Shown piece after piece: positions 42,733-52,335 of a DNA stretch of 64,000 bases; position 1 is the first letter of the stretch, and each line of letters begins with the position of its first letter. The DNA is taken from assembly GCA_003222895.1 (NCBI GenBank), contig QHXI01000054.1, forward strand, positions 47,255 through 111,254, written 5' to 3'. Both the position numbers and the translations under genes were made by a program. The notes beneath the pieces were generated by a model. That model worked only from the letters and a program-made list of their open reading frames with translations. It was not told where the DNA came from and made no database searches. This stretch comes from Acidobacteriota bacterium. GTDB lineage: Bacteria > Acidobacteriota > Blastocatellia > Pyrinomonadales > Pyrinomonadaceae.

Positions 42733-43869
42733 GTGAATAAATCAGTCGTAGATCTGATCCGTGCTTACGATGCCTTTAATCCGCTGTCGAGAGCGTCGAC
42801 CATTCCCTCTTCCTGGTACACGGACGCGCGGATCTTTGACCTCGAGAAACAAACGGTCCTCGGCGATTCGTGGCAAATGGCCGCGCGCTTCGATCAATTA
42901 ACGAAACCTGGCGATTACGTTACCGCCGAAATCGGCGACGAGCCAATCGTGATTGTTCGTGGGAATGATAATCAAATGCGCGGGTTCTTCAACGTCTGTC
43001 GTCATCATGCGGCCGCGGTGATGACCGAATACGAGGGTCACGCGAATCAGATGCGTTGCCCGTATCACGGCTGGACCTATTCGCTCGAGGGCGAATTGAA
43101 AGGCACGCCCGATTTCAACGACGTGTGCAGTTTCAATCGGACCGAAAACGGTTTGATTCCGATCGAAATCGACTTTTGGGAGAAGTGGGTGTTTGCAAGG
43201 GTCGGTAACGACGAAGGTCGTAATTCACATGAGACCAGGGTTACTCTTCACGAATTTCTTGGCGTAGATCTGGTCGAGCAATTTCGGAAGCTCGACCTCG
43301 CAAATCTTCATTGGTTCGAGCGACGCAGCTACAAGCTGAGCTGTAACTGGAAAGTCTTTGTCGATAATTATCTCGACGGCGGGTATCACGTACCGCATCT
43401 GCACAAAGGGTTGGACAGCGTGCTCGATTATAGCAACTACTCGATTGAAAACGGCGAGCGATTTTGTTTGCAGGCTAGCCCAATGTTCAGCCGCGATCAT
43501 GAAGACGTCAGCGCGTCGCGCAAAGGCAGCCGTGCTCTTTATTACTGGCTGTATCCCAACTTCATGATGAATCTCTATGAAGGAGCGCTGGATACGAACC
43601 TGGTGCGTCCAATTACAATCGATCGCACCGAGGTGATCTTCGACTTTTACTTCACAGATGTTTCGGAGGCTGCGCGTGAACGAAATCTCGCGAGTGTGAA
43701 TGTCGGTGATCGAATTCAACAGGAAGACCTGGACATCTGCGAATCGGTGCAGCGCGGTTTGAATTCGCGCGCGTACGATGCCGGACGTTTGTCAGTAAGA
43801 CGCGAGGCAGGTGAGCATCTGTTCCATCGTATTCTGCATTCTGATTTAAAAGCGGGAGTTGAGGATTAA
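42733..43869 (+). CDS. Rieske-type ring-hydroxylating / quaternary-amine oxygenase alpha subunit
   Basis: 378 residues. The Rieske 2Fe-2S motif is FNVCRHHAAAV...MRCPYHGWTYS. The mononuclear iron site lies in DNYLDGGYHVPHLHKG, with a late Asp expected near DLDICESVQRG. The layout and length fit the choline/carnitine/glycine-betaine monooxygenase subgroup better than aromatic dioxygenases, but the substrate is not proven. The reductase partner is not adjacent. It starts with GTG. Confidence 0.88.
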   Translation: MNKSVVDLIRAYDAFNPLSRASTIPSSWYTDARIFDLEKQTVLGDSWQMAARFDQLTKPGDYVTAEIGDEPIVIVRGNDNQMRGFFNVCRHHAAAVMTEYEGHANQMRCPYHGWTYSLEGELKGTPDFNDVCSFNRTENGLIPIEIDFWEKWVFARVGNDEGRNSHETRVTLHEFLGVDLVEQFRKLDLANLHWFERRSYKLSCNWKVFVDNYLDGGYHVPHLHKGLDSVLDYSNYSIENGERFCLQASPMFSRDHEDVSASRKGSRALYYWLYPNFMMNLYEGALDTNLVRPITIDRTEVIFDFYFTDVSEAARERNLASVNVGDRIQQEDLDICESVQRGLNSRAYDAGRLSVRREAGEHLFHRILHSDLKAGVED

Positions 43870-43872
43870 ATG

Positions 43873-44592
43873 TTACTGGCTAATCGCAGGAAGTTTCTTA
43901 AATCCTTTTTCGAGTGCTTTCCGCAACCGATCGACGGCGGTTGTAGGATCCCCAGCAAACACTGGATCCGTGTAAACCAGGAGGTCGCCGGTGTGCGCAT
44001 CCACGATTCCAATTTGCATTATCAAATACGCCGGCATTCCGCCCACCAGCATAACGAACGTCTTCTTACCGGAAGTTAACTTCTGTCCTCGACCGCGAAT
44101 GAAGACAATCGCGTCCGCGGTCTTATCGACATTCAGATTCAGAACTTCATCACCCATTGAGAAGCGGCCTTTCTTTACATCCTTCCGCTTCTTCATGACC
44201 TTCGCCAACAGCTCATCAAACTTGGTCTGTATGTCCGCGACCGTATATTTTCCCTGCGCGTCTGCAGAAGCAGGTGACGACGCTGGAGCGCTTAGCGTGT
44301 TGATGTGTTTCTGGTCACCGAGAACTCCGGCTACCGCTCTTTCAACACGTCCGCTTAACTCTTCTGACTCAGCGGCCATGCCCTCGGGCCCTTTCATGCT
44401 GTCGCGCACGACATCGACTTTCGCGGGCAGAATTACGATCTTTCGTACAGTGACTTCCTTGCTCGTTATCTTCGGATGGAGAAATTGCGCGCGAGCCGCG
44501 AGCGGTGAGAGCCCTCCGAATAGCAGCGCTGAAAATGCAAAAGTAACGATGCGAAGTTTACGCGAGTTACGCAGCCGAACAGGGAATATCAT
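43873..44592 (-). CDS. Exported protein of unknown function, coupled to M48 protease
   Basis: 239 residues: an N-terminal signal (FAFSALLFGGLSPLAARAQ), then a mixed alpha/beta domain (KIVILPAKVDVVRDSMKGPE, KTADAIVFIRGRGQKLTSGK, YLIMQIGIVDAHTGDLLVYT). The pattern suggests a periplasmic domain resembling lipoprotein-assembly or penicillin-binding-protein activator folds, but I cannot assign it. Its ATG overlaps the stop codon of the M48 protease gene, so the two are translationally coupled and probably function together. Confidence 0.7.
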   Translation of the reverse strand: MIFPVRLRNSRKLRIVTFAFSALLFGGLSPLAARAQFLHPKITSKEVTVRKIVILPAKVDVVRDSMKGPEGMAAESEELSGRVERAVAGVLGDQKHINTLSAPASSPASADAQGKYTVADIQTKFDELLAKVMKKRKDVKKGRFSMGDEVLNLNVDKTADAIVFIRGRGQKLTSGKKTFVMLVGGMPAYLIMQIGIVDAHTGDLLVYTDPVFAGDPTTAVDRLRKALEKGFKKLPAISQ

Positions 44593-46001
44593 TACGGAGT
44601 TCTCCTCAAGGCTTCAACGTGTTTCTGAATTCGTTCCCGGTCGAGGGCGGCCGGAGCCAGTTCAAGATATTTTTGGTATTCAGTGACCGCTTCATTTGAC
44701 CGGCCCAATTTTTCGTAAAGCATGCCGAGCCCTCGATGCGCCACCGCGACGGGGTTCTCGCGAGTCGTTGCTTGCAGATAAAGCTCTTCAGCCTTTTTCT
44801 CATGCAGCTTCCAATTTTCCTGGCCCGCGGGCGTAGCGAGCAGCTCGCGCTCCTCTTCCTCGACGGTTCGCTTCTCTCGTTTTTTGGCGGCGTCTTTCTT
44901 GGCGCTATTCGTCAATTCCTTTTCAGCCAGTTGCTCGGTGCGTGGACCGAGCGTTCGATACGCCTCAGCCAGCCAGAACAAATTCTCGGAATCAGGATAA
45001 AAGTCGACTAGACGATCGGCCAGAAAAACCGCCGAGCGAAAACGTCCGCCATTGATCGACAACTGAATATCATGGCGCATCGCTGGTTCCATTTTGCGAA
45101 AGTACGCGGCCTTCTCCCGATTCAGTTCCATCTGCGGAGTCACCACGTCTGCGCGCGCGCCGAGATACGAACTCAGATACTTGATTCGCTCATCGAGCGC
45201 TGGATGGTCGTTGTAGAAGAATCTTATGTTCTCGCCTTCGATGTCCTTATTCAGCAACCTCATTACGTTAACCATCTCTTCGGGCGGATACTCAGCAGCC
45301 AGCATCATGTCGATGCCTTTCAGATCGGCTTCGCGCTCGAGGTCGCGGCTATATCCGTACATCGTCGCGATTACAATGAACGGAGCCACGGCCGTGGCGA
45401 TCGTGATGACGGCCCCCGCGACGCCTCCCGGAGCATATGCGCCAACCGCCGCAATAATGTTCATCGTCAAAAATTTCTTCCGGTTGCTGCGGTTCTGAAG
45501 ATAAGAGTGGCGGCGCAGAACGTGAGTAAGTTCGTGCGCGAGAATCGCCGCAAGTTGCGACTCGTTGTCCATCAAGGCCAGCAAACCAGTGCTGACGTAA
45601 ATCGAACCATTGGGCAAAGCGAATGCATTCGGCTGCGGATCGCGCAGCGCGCGAAAGTTCCACGAAACGTTTTCAAGCTTCAGCCCGCGCGGCAGCAGCG
45701 ATTTGCCCACTCGATTGAGATAAGCGACGGTTGCTTGGTCGTCGAGCACGAGCCCTTCTCGCTCAAATCGCCGATCGAGAAGGTTCACCTGCTCGAGCAA
45801 TTCCAGATCGACTTTTTCGAATTTGAATTCCTCATTGGCCGGAGATTGAGGCTTGATCGTCGTCTGCGTCTGATCTTGTCGCAGCAAGGCCGCCGTCGCA
45901 GTCCCCTTCGGTCCGACGCCACAAACCGAGGTCAGCAGGGAGACACAAAACAGTCTAATGATCAGCGAGCGACCGCGTTTGAGAATCGAGAGGCTGGACA
46001 T
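44592..46001 (-). CDS. M48-family metalloprotease with C-terminal TPR
   Basis: 469 residues. An N-terminal signal/anchor leads to the peptidase M48 domain: NAFALPNGSIYVSTGLLALM, zinc site HELTH in LAAILAHELTHVLRRHS, third ligand Glu in SRDLEREADLKGIDMM. A membrane-like helix pair (GGVAGAVITIATAVAPFIVI) sits inside the domain. The C-terminal part has TPR-like repeats (AVAHRGLGMLYEKLGRSNEA). It resembles BepA-like periplasmic proteases that maintain outer-membrane proteins (inference). First gene of a two-gene operon. Confidence 0.9.
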   Translation of the reverse strand: MSSLSILKRGRSLIIRLFCVSLLTSVCGVGPKGTATAALLRQDQTQTTIKPQSPANEEFKFEKVDLELLEQVNLLDRRFEREGLVLDDQATVAYLNRVGKSLLPRGLKLENVSWNFRALRDPQPNAFALPNGSIYVSTGLLALMDNESQLAAILAHELTHVLRRHSYLQNRSNRKKFLTMNIIAAVGAYAPGGVAGAVITIATAVAPFIVIATMYGYSRDLEREADLKGIDMMLAAEYPPEEMVNVMRLLNKDIEGENIRFFYNDHPALDERIKYLSSYLGARADVVTPQMELNREKAAYFRKMEPAMRHDIQLSINGGRFRSAVFLADRLVDFYPDSENLFWLAEAYRTLGPRTEQLAEKELTNSAKKDAAKKREKRTVEEEERELLATPAGQENWKLHEKKAEELYLQATTRENPVAVAHRGLGMLYEKLGRSNEAVTEYQKYLELAPAALDRERIQKHVEALRRTP

Positions 46002-46117
46002 ATCAGATGACTTGTCGGGATCAAGTCTCTTTGCGCGCTAACGCATATTCGCGCCGTAATATATTCCAGCGCTTGACCTTCGTAAAGGAATTTGTGAGGC
46101 GAGTTGCTTGCGCCCGG

Positions 46118-46603
46118 TTAACGACTTTCTTTGAACCAGCTTCGCATCGTCCCTTGTTCACCGTAATCGATGTCGTGAATTCGCCAACCGCTGCTGCCGT
46201 TAATCATCACGAAGACGATCGTTTTCTTCTGACCAAAATTCTCGAACGTCACTGGGACCTTCGCTTTGTTTCCGTCAATTGTCGGTTTCCCGATCGCGAA
46301 CTTCTTAATCTTCATGTCCTGCGCGGCATACAGCGGGTCGCCCTCGATCACGCCGACTTCGCCTTTTGAAGTCACGGCATCTTTCCAGATCAGGTCGGCG
46401 AGATCCTTTTCGAAGTACTGATAGATTCGCGTGCGGCTACGCGTCTGAAAGAAAGGACTGCGGTTCGCGTTGTGAGCCTTGTACAAATCGGCTACCAACG
46501 CGTCGGGTGACTTTGCCTTCGCGGCGGCCGTCTGCGCGGCGGCAATTGTTGCGGCGCCAAAAATCAACAGCGTAATAAATCCGTATAGCTTAACTTTCTT
46601 CAT
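46118..46603 (-). CDS. Exported DUF3828-like protein
   Basis: 161 residues with a signal peptide (LLIFGAATIAAAQ). A small NTF2-like/DUF3828-type domain follows (LVADLYKAHNANRSPFFQTR, RIYQYFEKDLADLIWKDAV, GDPLYAAQDMKIKKF, VFVMINGSSGWRIHDIDY). Such domains occur in periplasmic proteins of unknown role. Monocistronic. Confidence 0.75.
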   Translation of the reverse strand: MKKVKLYGFITLLIFGAATIAAAQTAAAKAKSPDALVADLYKAHNANRSPFFQTRSRTRIYQYFEKDLADLIWKDAVTSKGEVGVIEGDPLYAAQDMKIKKFAIGKPTIDGNKAKVPVTFENFGQKKTIVFVMINGSSGWRIHDIDYGEQGTMRSWFKESR

Positions 46604-46737
46604 AATGGTCTCTTACTTTGAAGCTCTTGATTTTACGAAAGTAACACCTCCGGGATTTTACACGGTGAAAGCGCGCACAGAGGAAACTCCTCGAACGTGG
46701 GAGCCCGAGGAGCTTCGAACTTACAATGTGAGATCGT

Positions 46738-47370
46738 TTAGCTATTGCCGCTGAAGCCGCCGCTGTACATGCCGAAGCTGCCCCAAATTTCGTCGATCGT
46801 TTTTTCATTCGATGCGAATTTGTCGGCATCACCGCCAACGAACATGATGTAGTTGTCGGTCACGTCAGTCGCGACAAGGATTTTGCCCTTGCCGGGTTTT
46901 CCGTCTTTCCCGGTCGAAGTGAAAATGGACAGGCTGTAATCGTTACTGAGTTCTTTTGCCGGTTCGATCTTGATGTCCTTTTCTTCGAACGCTTTGAGTA
47001 TGTCCTCGGCCTTCTTGATCAAGTCTTCCTTGCTGAGCGTCTTGTCTTTAAAAGCCACGACCATCACGCCGATGTCGTAAGGCGCGGGAACGTTCGCCAT
47101 GTAAACATCGACGCCGTCCTTGGTATCCTGAGCATCCTTGGTTCCCTGAGGAACCTGGAATTCGTAACCTTTGGCGTCATCGTGCATCCTGATCCAGTCG
47201 GCGGGAACCGGATTCGTCGATGGCGCTTTCTTCTCAGCCTTCGGCGATGCTGATGTGGTTGACGCGGCTGATTTGGGCGTCGGGGACGAACCTGTGTTGG
47301 CTGCCGGCTTTTGCGAGCAACCGGCGGCGACGAGAGCGATCAGGCTCACGCAAAATACAATTCTTTTCAT
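46738..47370 (-). CDS. Lipoprotein of unknown function
   Basis: 210 residues. Lipobox LVAAGC (Cys18), Ser/Pro/Ala-rich linker to about 55, then a compact domain beginning WIRMHDDAKGYEFQVPQGTK and containing YDIGVMVVAFKDKTLSKEDL. The fold recalls small stress-response lipoproteins with a PsbP/Mog1-like pattern, but this is not certain. No operon partner. Confidence 0.75.
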   Translation of the reverse strand: MKRIVFCVSLIALVAAGCSQKPAANTGSSPTPKSAASTTSASPKAEKKAPSTNPVPADWIRMHDDAKGYEFQVPQGTKDAQDTKDGVDVYMANVPAPYDIGVMVVAFKDKTLSKEDLIKKAEDILKAFEEKDIKIEPAKELSNDYSLSIFTSTGKDGKPGKGKILVATDVTDNYIMFVGGDADKFASNEKTIDEIWGSFGMYSGGFSGNS

Positions 47371-47775
47371 CTAATCCTCCGAACGAAATATGTTTTGGAA
47401 ATCGATCCTGAAGCTAATCAAGCTGGCAAGTCTCGCCGGGTAATACTTGATTCAATTGCAGGCAAAATCTCCGCAACCGATTTGAAGAGCGCCGCAACTG
47501 TAAATGAGTTGCGAGTGAGAAGTCAAAGAAAGTGCGCGGTGTTTTCCGCTGCGCTTGGTATCCCCGTAATGAAGTCTTTGCGGCTCTGCCGCGGCACAGT
47601 GCGGAAAGGCTTTGCCTTTCCGTGAAACCATTCCTCACTTACTCATGAGAGGCTCAGCCTCATGAGTGCTGTGGCAAACCACGAAAACCAACTCTCCGTT
47701 ACCAACGAGGATTGAAGACCAAGCTTCGCAAATCGATGACGCGCAGCTATGATAGGCGCGCTTTTGCACTGACAC
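47371..47775. other. Intergenic region with hairpins upstream of cstA
   Basis: About 405 bases without a credible gene. Two perfect hairpins are present: CGGAAAGGCTTTGCCTTTCCG (47602-47622) and ACTCATGAG...CTCATGAGT (47641-47667, with an internal GGCTCAGCC). They look like extragenic repeats or terminators. The cstA promoter presumably lies downstream of them. Confidence 0.5.
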
Positions 47776-49638
47776 ATGAACGCATTGCCAATCATCGTCG
47801 GAGTGCTGTGCGTGATCGCGATCGCGTATCGCTACTACTCCGCATTCATCGCCGCAAAAATTTTAGCGCTCGATGATTCACGCCCAGTCCCATCAAAGAC
47901 CATGTACGACGGCCACAATTACTATCCGACGAACAAATGGGTTTTGTTTGGGCATCACTTCGCGGCGATATCCGGCGCAGGTCCCTTGATCGGACCAGTG
48001 CTCGCAGCGCAATTCGGATTTCTGCCGGGACTCCTGTGGCTGGTGATCGGAGTCTGTCTAGGTGGCGCCGTCCACGACTTCATGATTCTCATAGCCAGCA
48101 TCAGGCGCAAAGGAAAATCGCTCGCAGAAATCGCCCGCACAGAGATCAGCCCGCTGTCGGGACTCGTTGCGGGCATCGCGATCCTATTCATTGTCGTGAT
48201 TGCGCTGGCAGGTCTCGGTCTCGTCGTAGTGAATGCGCTGGCCGAATCGCCCTGGGGAACATTCACAGTTGGATTCACGATTCCGCTGGCGCTGTTCATG
48301 GGACTCTACATGTATCGCTTTCGTAAAGGAAAGATTATTGAGGCGACGATCATCGGCGTAATCGGATTACTGTTTGCGGTTTACATTGGCGGGCGTGTAG
48401 CTGATTCATCCTGGGCGGCGGCGTTTACCTTATCGCCGCACAAGGTAACTCTATTGATGGCGGGGTACGGATTCGTCGCGTCGGTGTTGCCGGTGTGGTT
48501 ATTGCTTTGTCCGCGCGATTATCTTTCATCATATTTGAAGATCGGAACTGTCGCCGTTTTGATTGTCGGCGTGATCCTGGTGCATCCGAACCTTCAGATG
48601 CCGGCCTTCACACCTTTTGTTTCAGGCGGTGGTCCGGTCATCCCCGGAAAAGTCTATCCGTTTGTTTTCATCACGATTGCCTGCGGCGCGATTAGCGGAT
48701 TTCATTCGCTCATTTCTTCTGGCACAACTCCCAAGATGATCGCTAAAGAAAGCGACGCGCGGATGATTGGCTATGGCAGTATGCTGATGGAAGGTGTCGT
48801 CGGTGTGGTGGCTTTGATCGCGGCGACTTCTCTATTTCCCGGCGATTACTTTGCGATCAATACGCAACAAACAACCGATGCTCAGAAAGCAAAATATGTC
48901 CGCATGGTTGATGAACACAGCGCGTCAGGATTCAATCTTCAGCCGCAGGAAATCGATCGACTGCAAGCGGAATCAGGCGAGAAGAATTTGCGCGGCCGCA
49001 CCGGCGGGGCGGTTACGCTGGCCCTGGGGATCGCTAAAATCTTTGACGGCATTCCGGGTCTGTCCGGATTGATGAAGTACTGGTATCACTTTGCGATCAT
49101 GTTCGAAGCTCTATTTATTCTCACGACAATCGACACGGGCACACGTGTCGCTCGATTTCTGTTGGGAGAGTTCGGGGGACGAGTGTATCGAAAGCTCGAA
49201 GAGCCCAACTGGCTGCCCGGATCGATTCTTACCAGCGCCGCCGTCGTTGTCGCCTGGGCCGCGTTCATCTGGAGCGGATCGATCTCAACGATCTGGCCCA
49301 TGTTCGGCATCGCGAATCAACTGCTGGCCGCTGTTGCTCTGTGTGTCGCGACAACCGTGATCATCAATCTCGGCAAAGTGCGCTACGCGTGGGTCACGAT
49401 CGCGCCACTTTCATTTGTTGCCACGACCACTCTCGTTGCCGGCTATCAATCGATCCGAGACATCTTCTGGCCACAATCACAGAACCCCGCGACCTCGACG
49501 CAGGGTTACATCAACACAACTTTGACGGCGCTGATTATGACTGCGGCAGTAATTGTGCTGGTCGATTCCGTGCGTAAATGGGTCGGCGGACGGAAACGAT
49601 CCGAACTCACGCCCGAAGCTGCAATCGCCGAAGCGTGA
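47776..49638 (+). CDS. cstA: Carbon starvation protein CstA (pyruvate/peptide transporter family)
   Basis: 620 residues with many membrane helices. Family landmarks are [29 protein letters not shown] near residue 55, [46 protein letters not shown], and [19 protein letters not shown]. CstA proteins import pyruvate or peptides in nutrient limitation in characterised species; the substrate here is inferred. It lies 104 bases upstream of the membrane pyrophosphatase on the same strand. Confidence 0.95.
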   Translation: MNALPIIVGVLCVIAIAYRYYSAFIAAKILALDDSRPVPSKTMYDGHNYYPTNKWVLFGHHFAAISGAGPLIGPVLAAQFGFLPGLLWLVIGVCLGGAVHDFMILIASIRRKGKSLAEIARTEISPLSGLVAGIAILFIVVIALAGLGLVVVNALAESPWGTFTVGFTIPLALFMGLYMYRFRKGKIIEATIIGVIGLLFAVYIGGRVADSSWAAAFTLSPHKVTLLMAGYGFVASVLPVWLLLCPRDYLSSYLKIGTVAVLIVGVILVHPNLQMPAFTPFVSGGGPVIPGKVYPFVFITIACGAISGFHSLISSGTTPKMIAKESDARMIGYGSMLMEGVVGVVALIAATSLFPGDYFAINTQQTTDAQKAKYVRMVDEHSASGFNLQPQEIDRLQAESGEKNLRGRTGGAVTLALGIAKIFDGIPGLSGLMKYWYHFAIMFEALFILTTIDTGTRVARFLLGEFGGRVYRKLEEPNWLPGSILTSAAVVVAWAAFIWSGSISTIWPMFGIANQLLAAVALCVATTVIINLGKVRYAWVTIAPLSFVATTTLVAGYQSIRDIFWPQSQNPATSTQGYINTTLTALIMTAAVIVLVDSVRKWVGGRKRSELTPEAAIAEA

Positions 49639-49742
49639 GTCACCACGTTGGACAGTTCCCTAACAAATCAGCCATAATATCCAGCTTTTCAAACGGGCTT
49701 TATTCCCCTCTTAAGTTAAGAACCGAAAGGATTCTCTTAGCA

Positions 49743-52238
49743 GTGAATTTAACGTCGAACTTTGCCGCGACGCTCGGTCGCCGCGTATTTACCCTTCTGA
49801 CTGTTGTGCTCGGGATTGCACTCGGTGCACCCGCAGCGCTGGCCGCTCCGCGCGAAGGCGGTGAAGCTGCGCTGACACTTCCCGATCTTTCGCTGGTCAA
49901 GTTTCTTGGTGTCGATGGCCATACGCTGTTGCTCATTGGCCTCGTGTTCTGCGGACTCGGATTGCTCTTTGGGCTGTTGATTTACATGCAATTGCAGAAT
50001 CTGCCGGTCCATCGCGCAATGAAGGAAATCTCCGAGCTGATTTACGAAACTTGTAAGACCTATCTGATCACTCAGGGCAAATTCATCATGATCCTCTGGG
50101 TGTTTATTGCGATCATCGTGGTCGCGTATTTCGGTGTGCTGCGGCCAGTGCCGGGCCATCCGATCGCACTGACTGTCCCCATGATTCTGCTCTTCAGCCT
50201 GGTCGGCATCGCTGGAAGTTACGGCGTCGCATGGTTTGGCATCCGCGTCAACACCTTTGCGAATTCGCGCACCGCGTTCGCGAGCTTGGAAGGCAAGCCT
50301 TATCCGCTTTATGCGATCCCGCTGAAAGCCGGAATGAGTATTGGCATGCTCCTGATCAGTGTCGAGTTGCTGATCATGCTTTTCATTCTGTTGTTTGTCC
50401 CCGGCGAGTACGCCGGTCCCTGCTTCATCGGATTCGCGATTGGCGAATCGCTGGGCGCAGCGGCCCTGAGAATCGCCGGCGGCATCTTTACCAAGATCGC
50501 CGACATCGGTTCGGACCTGATGAAGATCGTCTTCAAGATCAAAGAAGACGACGCGCGCAATCCGGGAGTGATTGCTGATTGCACCGGCGATAACGCGGGC
50601 GATTCGGTTGGACCGAGCGCCGACGGATTTGAGACCTATGGCGTCACCGGTGTCGCGCTGATCACGTTCATCCTGCTCGCGGTTCCGAATCCAACGATTC
50701 AGATTCAGTTGCTGGTTTGGATTTTCGTGATGCGCATCATGATGCTCATCGCGAGCGCGATTTCGTATTTCGCTAACGCCGCAATCGCCAAAGCGCGTTA
50801 CCAAAATGCCGGCGACATGAATTTCGAAGCGCCGCTCACGTCGCTCGTTTGGATTACTTCAATCGTTTCGATCGTGCTGACTTACATCGTCTCGTACCTG
50901 ATTATTCCGGTGCTCGCTGGCGACGCCACGCTTTGGTGGAAGCTCGCCACGATCATCTCGTGCGGAACTTTGGCAGGAGCAGTCATTCCTGAACTCGTCA
51001 AAATTTTCACGTCAACCAAGTCCCGCCACGTTCAGGAAGTCGTAAAGTCCGCGGACGAAGGTGGCGCTTCGCTTGGCATCTTGTCGGGTTTTGTCGCGGG
51101 AAATTTTTCGGCTTATTGGCTGGGTTTGAGTATCGTTGGTTTGATGGGCATCGCCTTCATCATCAGCACGATGGGACTCGACATATTGATGGTCTCTTCC
51201 GGCACGATCCATGTCGCCGCTGTTTTCGGCTTTGGTCTGGTTGCTTTTGGGTTTTTGGGAATGGGACCAGTGACGATTGCCGTCGATTCGTATGGACCAG
51301 TCACCGACAACGCGCAATCCGTTTACGAGCTGTCGCTGATCGAGCATCAACCAAATATCGTCGAAGAGCTCAAGAGCCAGTACAACATGACGGTCGCGTT
51401 CGAGCGCGCGAAGCATTTGCTCGAGGAGAATGACGGCGCGGGTAACACGTTCAAGGCCACAGCTAAACCCGTCTTGATCGGCACCGCAGTGGTCGGCGCG
51501 ACGACGATGATCTTTTCGATCATCATGGCCTTGACGGAAGGGCTGACAAAGAACACCGAGAGTCTTTCGCTGCTTCATGCTCCGTTCGTGCTGGGATTGA
51601 TTACCGGCGGCGCGGTGATTTATTGGTTCACGGGCGCGTCGACCCAAGCTGTGACCACCGGCGCTTACCGCGCGGTTGAATTCATTAAAGCCAACATCAA
51701 ACTCGACGGCGTCGAAAAAGCGTCCGTCGCCGACAGCAAGAAAGTCGTGGAAATCTGCACGAAGTACGCGCAGAAAGGCATGTTCAATATTTTTCTGGGC
51801 GTGTTCTTTTCCACGCTGGCCTTTGCCTTTCTCGAGCCGTTCTTTTTTATTGGTTACCTGATTTCAATCGCGATCTTCGGACTTTACCAGGCCATATTTA
51901 TGGCGAATGCCGGCGGCGCCTGGGACAACGCGAAGAAAGTAGTCGAAGTCGACATGAAACAGAAAGGCACACCGCTGCACGACGCAACTGTCATTGGTGA
52001 TACAGTCGGCGATCCGTTCAAAGATACTTCGTCCGTCGCGATGAATCCGGTCATCAAGTTCACCACGTTGTTTGGATTGCTGGCGGTCGAATTGGCCGTG
52101 AGCATCGGCAGCGAGACGGGATATTTCGGCAAGAATGGTCCGATGGTTACTCACATCTGCGCCGGTCTCTTCTTTTTGATATCGACGATCTTCGTCGCGC
52201 GCTCGTTCCACGGAATGCGCATCGGCGGAGAAAAGTAG
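49743..52238 (+). CDS. hppA: Membrane-bound proton/sodium-translocating pyrophosphatase, divergent
   Basis: 831 residues from GTG 49743, with a signal-like first helix and about 16 membrane segments. It couples pyrophosphate hydrolysis to ion pumping. The first substrate motif is altered: EDDARNPGVIADCTGDNAGD then SVGPSADGFETYG, where IADNVGDNVGDCAG is usual. The potassium motif reads GNTFKATAK, with Lys at the position diagnostic of K+-independent enzymes. The second acidic motif, GGAWDNAKKVVE...GDTVGDPFKDTSS, is normal. Length exceeds the usual 650-780. The frame open back to 49578 overlaps cstA and is not coding. Confidence 0.92.
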   Translation: MNLTSNFAATLGRRVFTLLTVVLGIALGAPAALAAPREGGEAALTLPDLSLVKFLGVDGHTLLLIGLVFCGLGLLFGLLIYMQLQNLPVHRAMKEISELIYETCKTYLITQGKFIMILWVFIAIIVVAYFGVLRPVPGHPIALTVPMILLFSLVGIAGSYGVAWFGIRVNTFANSRTAFASLEGKPYPLYAIPLKAGMSIGMLLISVELLIMLFILLFVPGEYAGPCFIGFAIGESLGAAALRIAGGIFTKIADIGSDLMKIVFKIKEDDARNPGVIADCTGDNAGDSVGPSADGFETYGVTGVALITFILLAVPNPTIQIQLLVWIFVMRIMMLIASAISYFANAAIAKARYQNAGDMNFEAPLTSLVWITSIVSIVLTYIVSYLIIPVLAGDATLWWKLATIISCGTLAGAVIPELVKIFTSTKSRHVQEVVKSADEGGASLGILSGFVAGNFSAYWLGLSIVGLMGIAFIISTMGLDILMVSSGTIHVAAVFGFGLVAFGFLGMGPVTIAVDSYGPVTDNAQSVYELSLIEHQPNIVEELKSQYNMTVAFERAKHLLEENDGAGNTFKATAKPVLIGTAVVGATTMIFSIIMALTEGLTKNTESLSLLHAPFVLGLITGGAVIYWFTGASTQAVTTGAYRAVEFIKANIKLDGVEKASVADSKKVVEICTKYAQKGMFNIFLGVFFSTLAFAFLEPFFFIGYLISIAIFGLYQAIFMANAGGAWDNAKKVVEVDMKQKGTPLHDATVIGDTVGDPFKDTSSVAMNPVIKFTTLFGLLAVELAVSIGSETGYFGKNGPMVTHICAGLFFLISTIFVARSFHGMRIGGEK

Positions 52239-52277
52239 ACCGCGCGGCTTTGGTTGGGTAAGATTGCGTCGTGACGC

Positions 52278-52331
52278 GTAAGCAGTGAGTAATGTTTCGA
52301 GTGAGTAACTGCTTAAGCGCTCACTGCTTAC
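52278..52331. repeat. Inverted repeat GTAAGCAGTGAG / CTCACTGCTTAC
   Basis: Two 12-base perfect arms flank a stretch that repeats related GAGTAACTGCTTAAG units. It ends five bases before the universal stress protein ATG, so it could hide that ribosome site or serve as an hppA terminator; no T-run follows. Confidence 0.5.
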
Positions 52332-52335
52332 TGTC

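Noticed and set aside
47311..47625. 104-codon plus-strand frame before cstA
   Set aside because: It overlaps the lipoprotein gene antisense and ends in hairpin repeats.
49578..49742. Upstream extension of hppA
   Set aside because: It overlaps the end of cstA in another frame; GTG 49743 starts a signal-like helix.
49749..50804. 351-codon minus-strand frame over hppA
   Set aside because: Mirror of a strongly conserved gene; residues are mostly D/N/Q/R typical of antisense frames.
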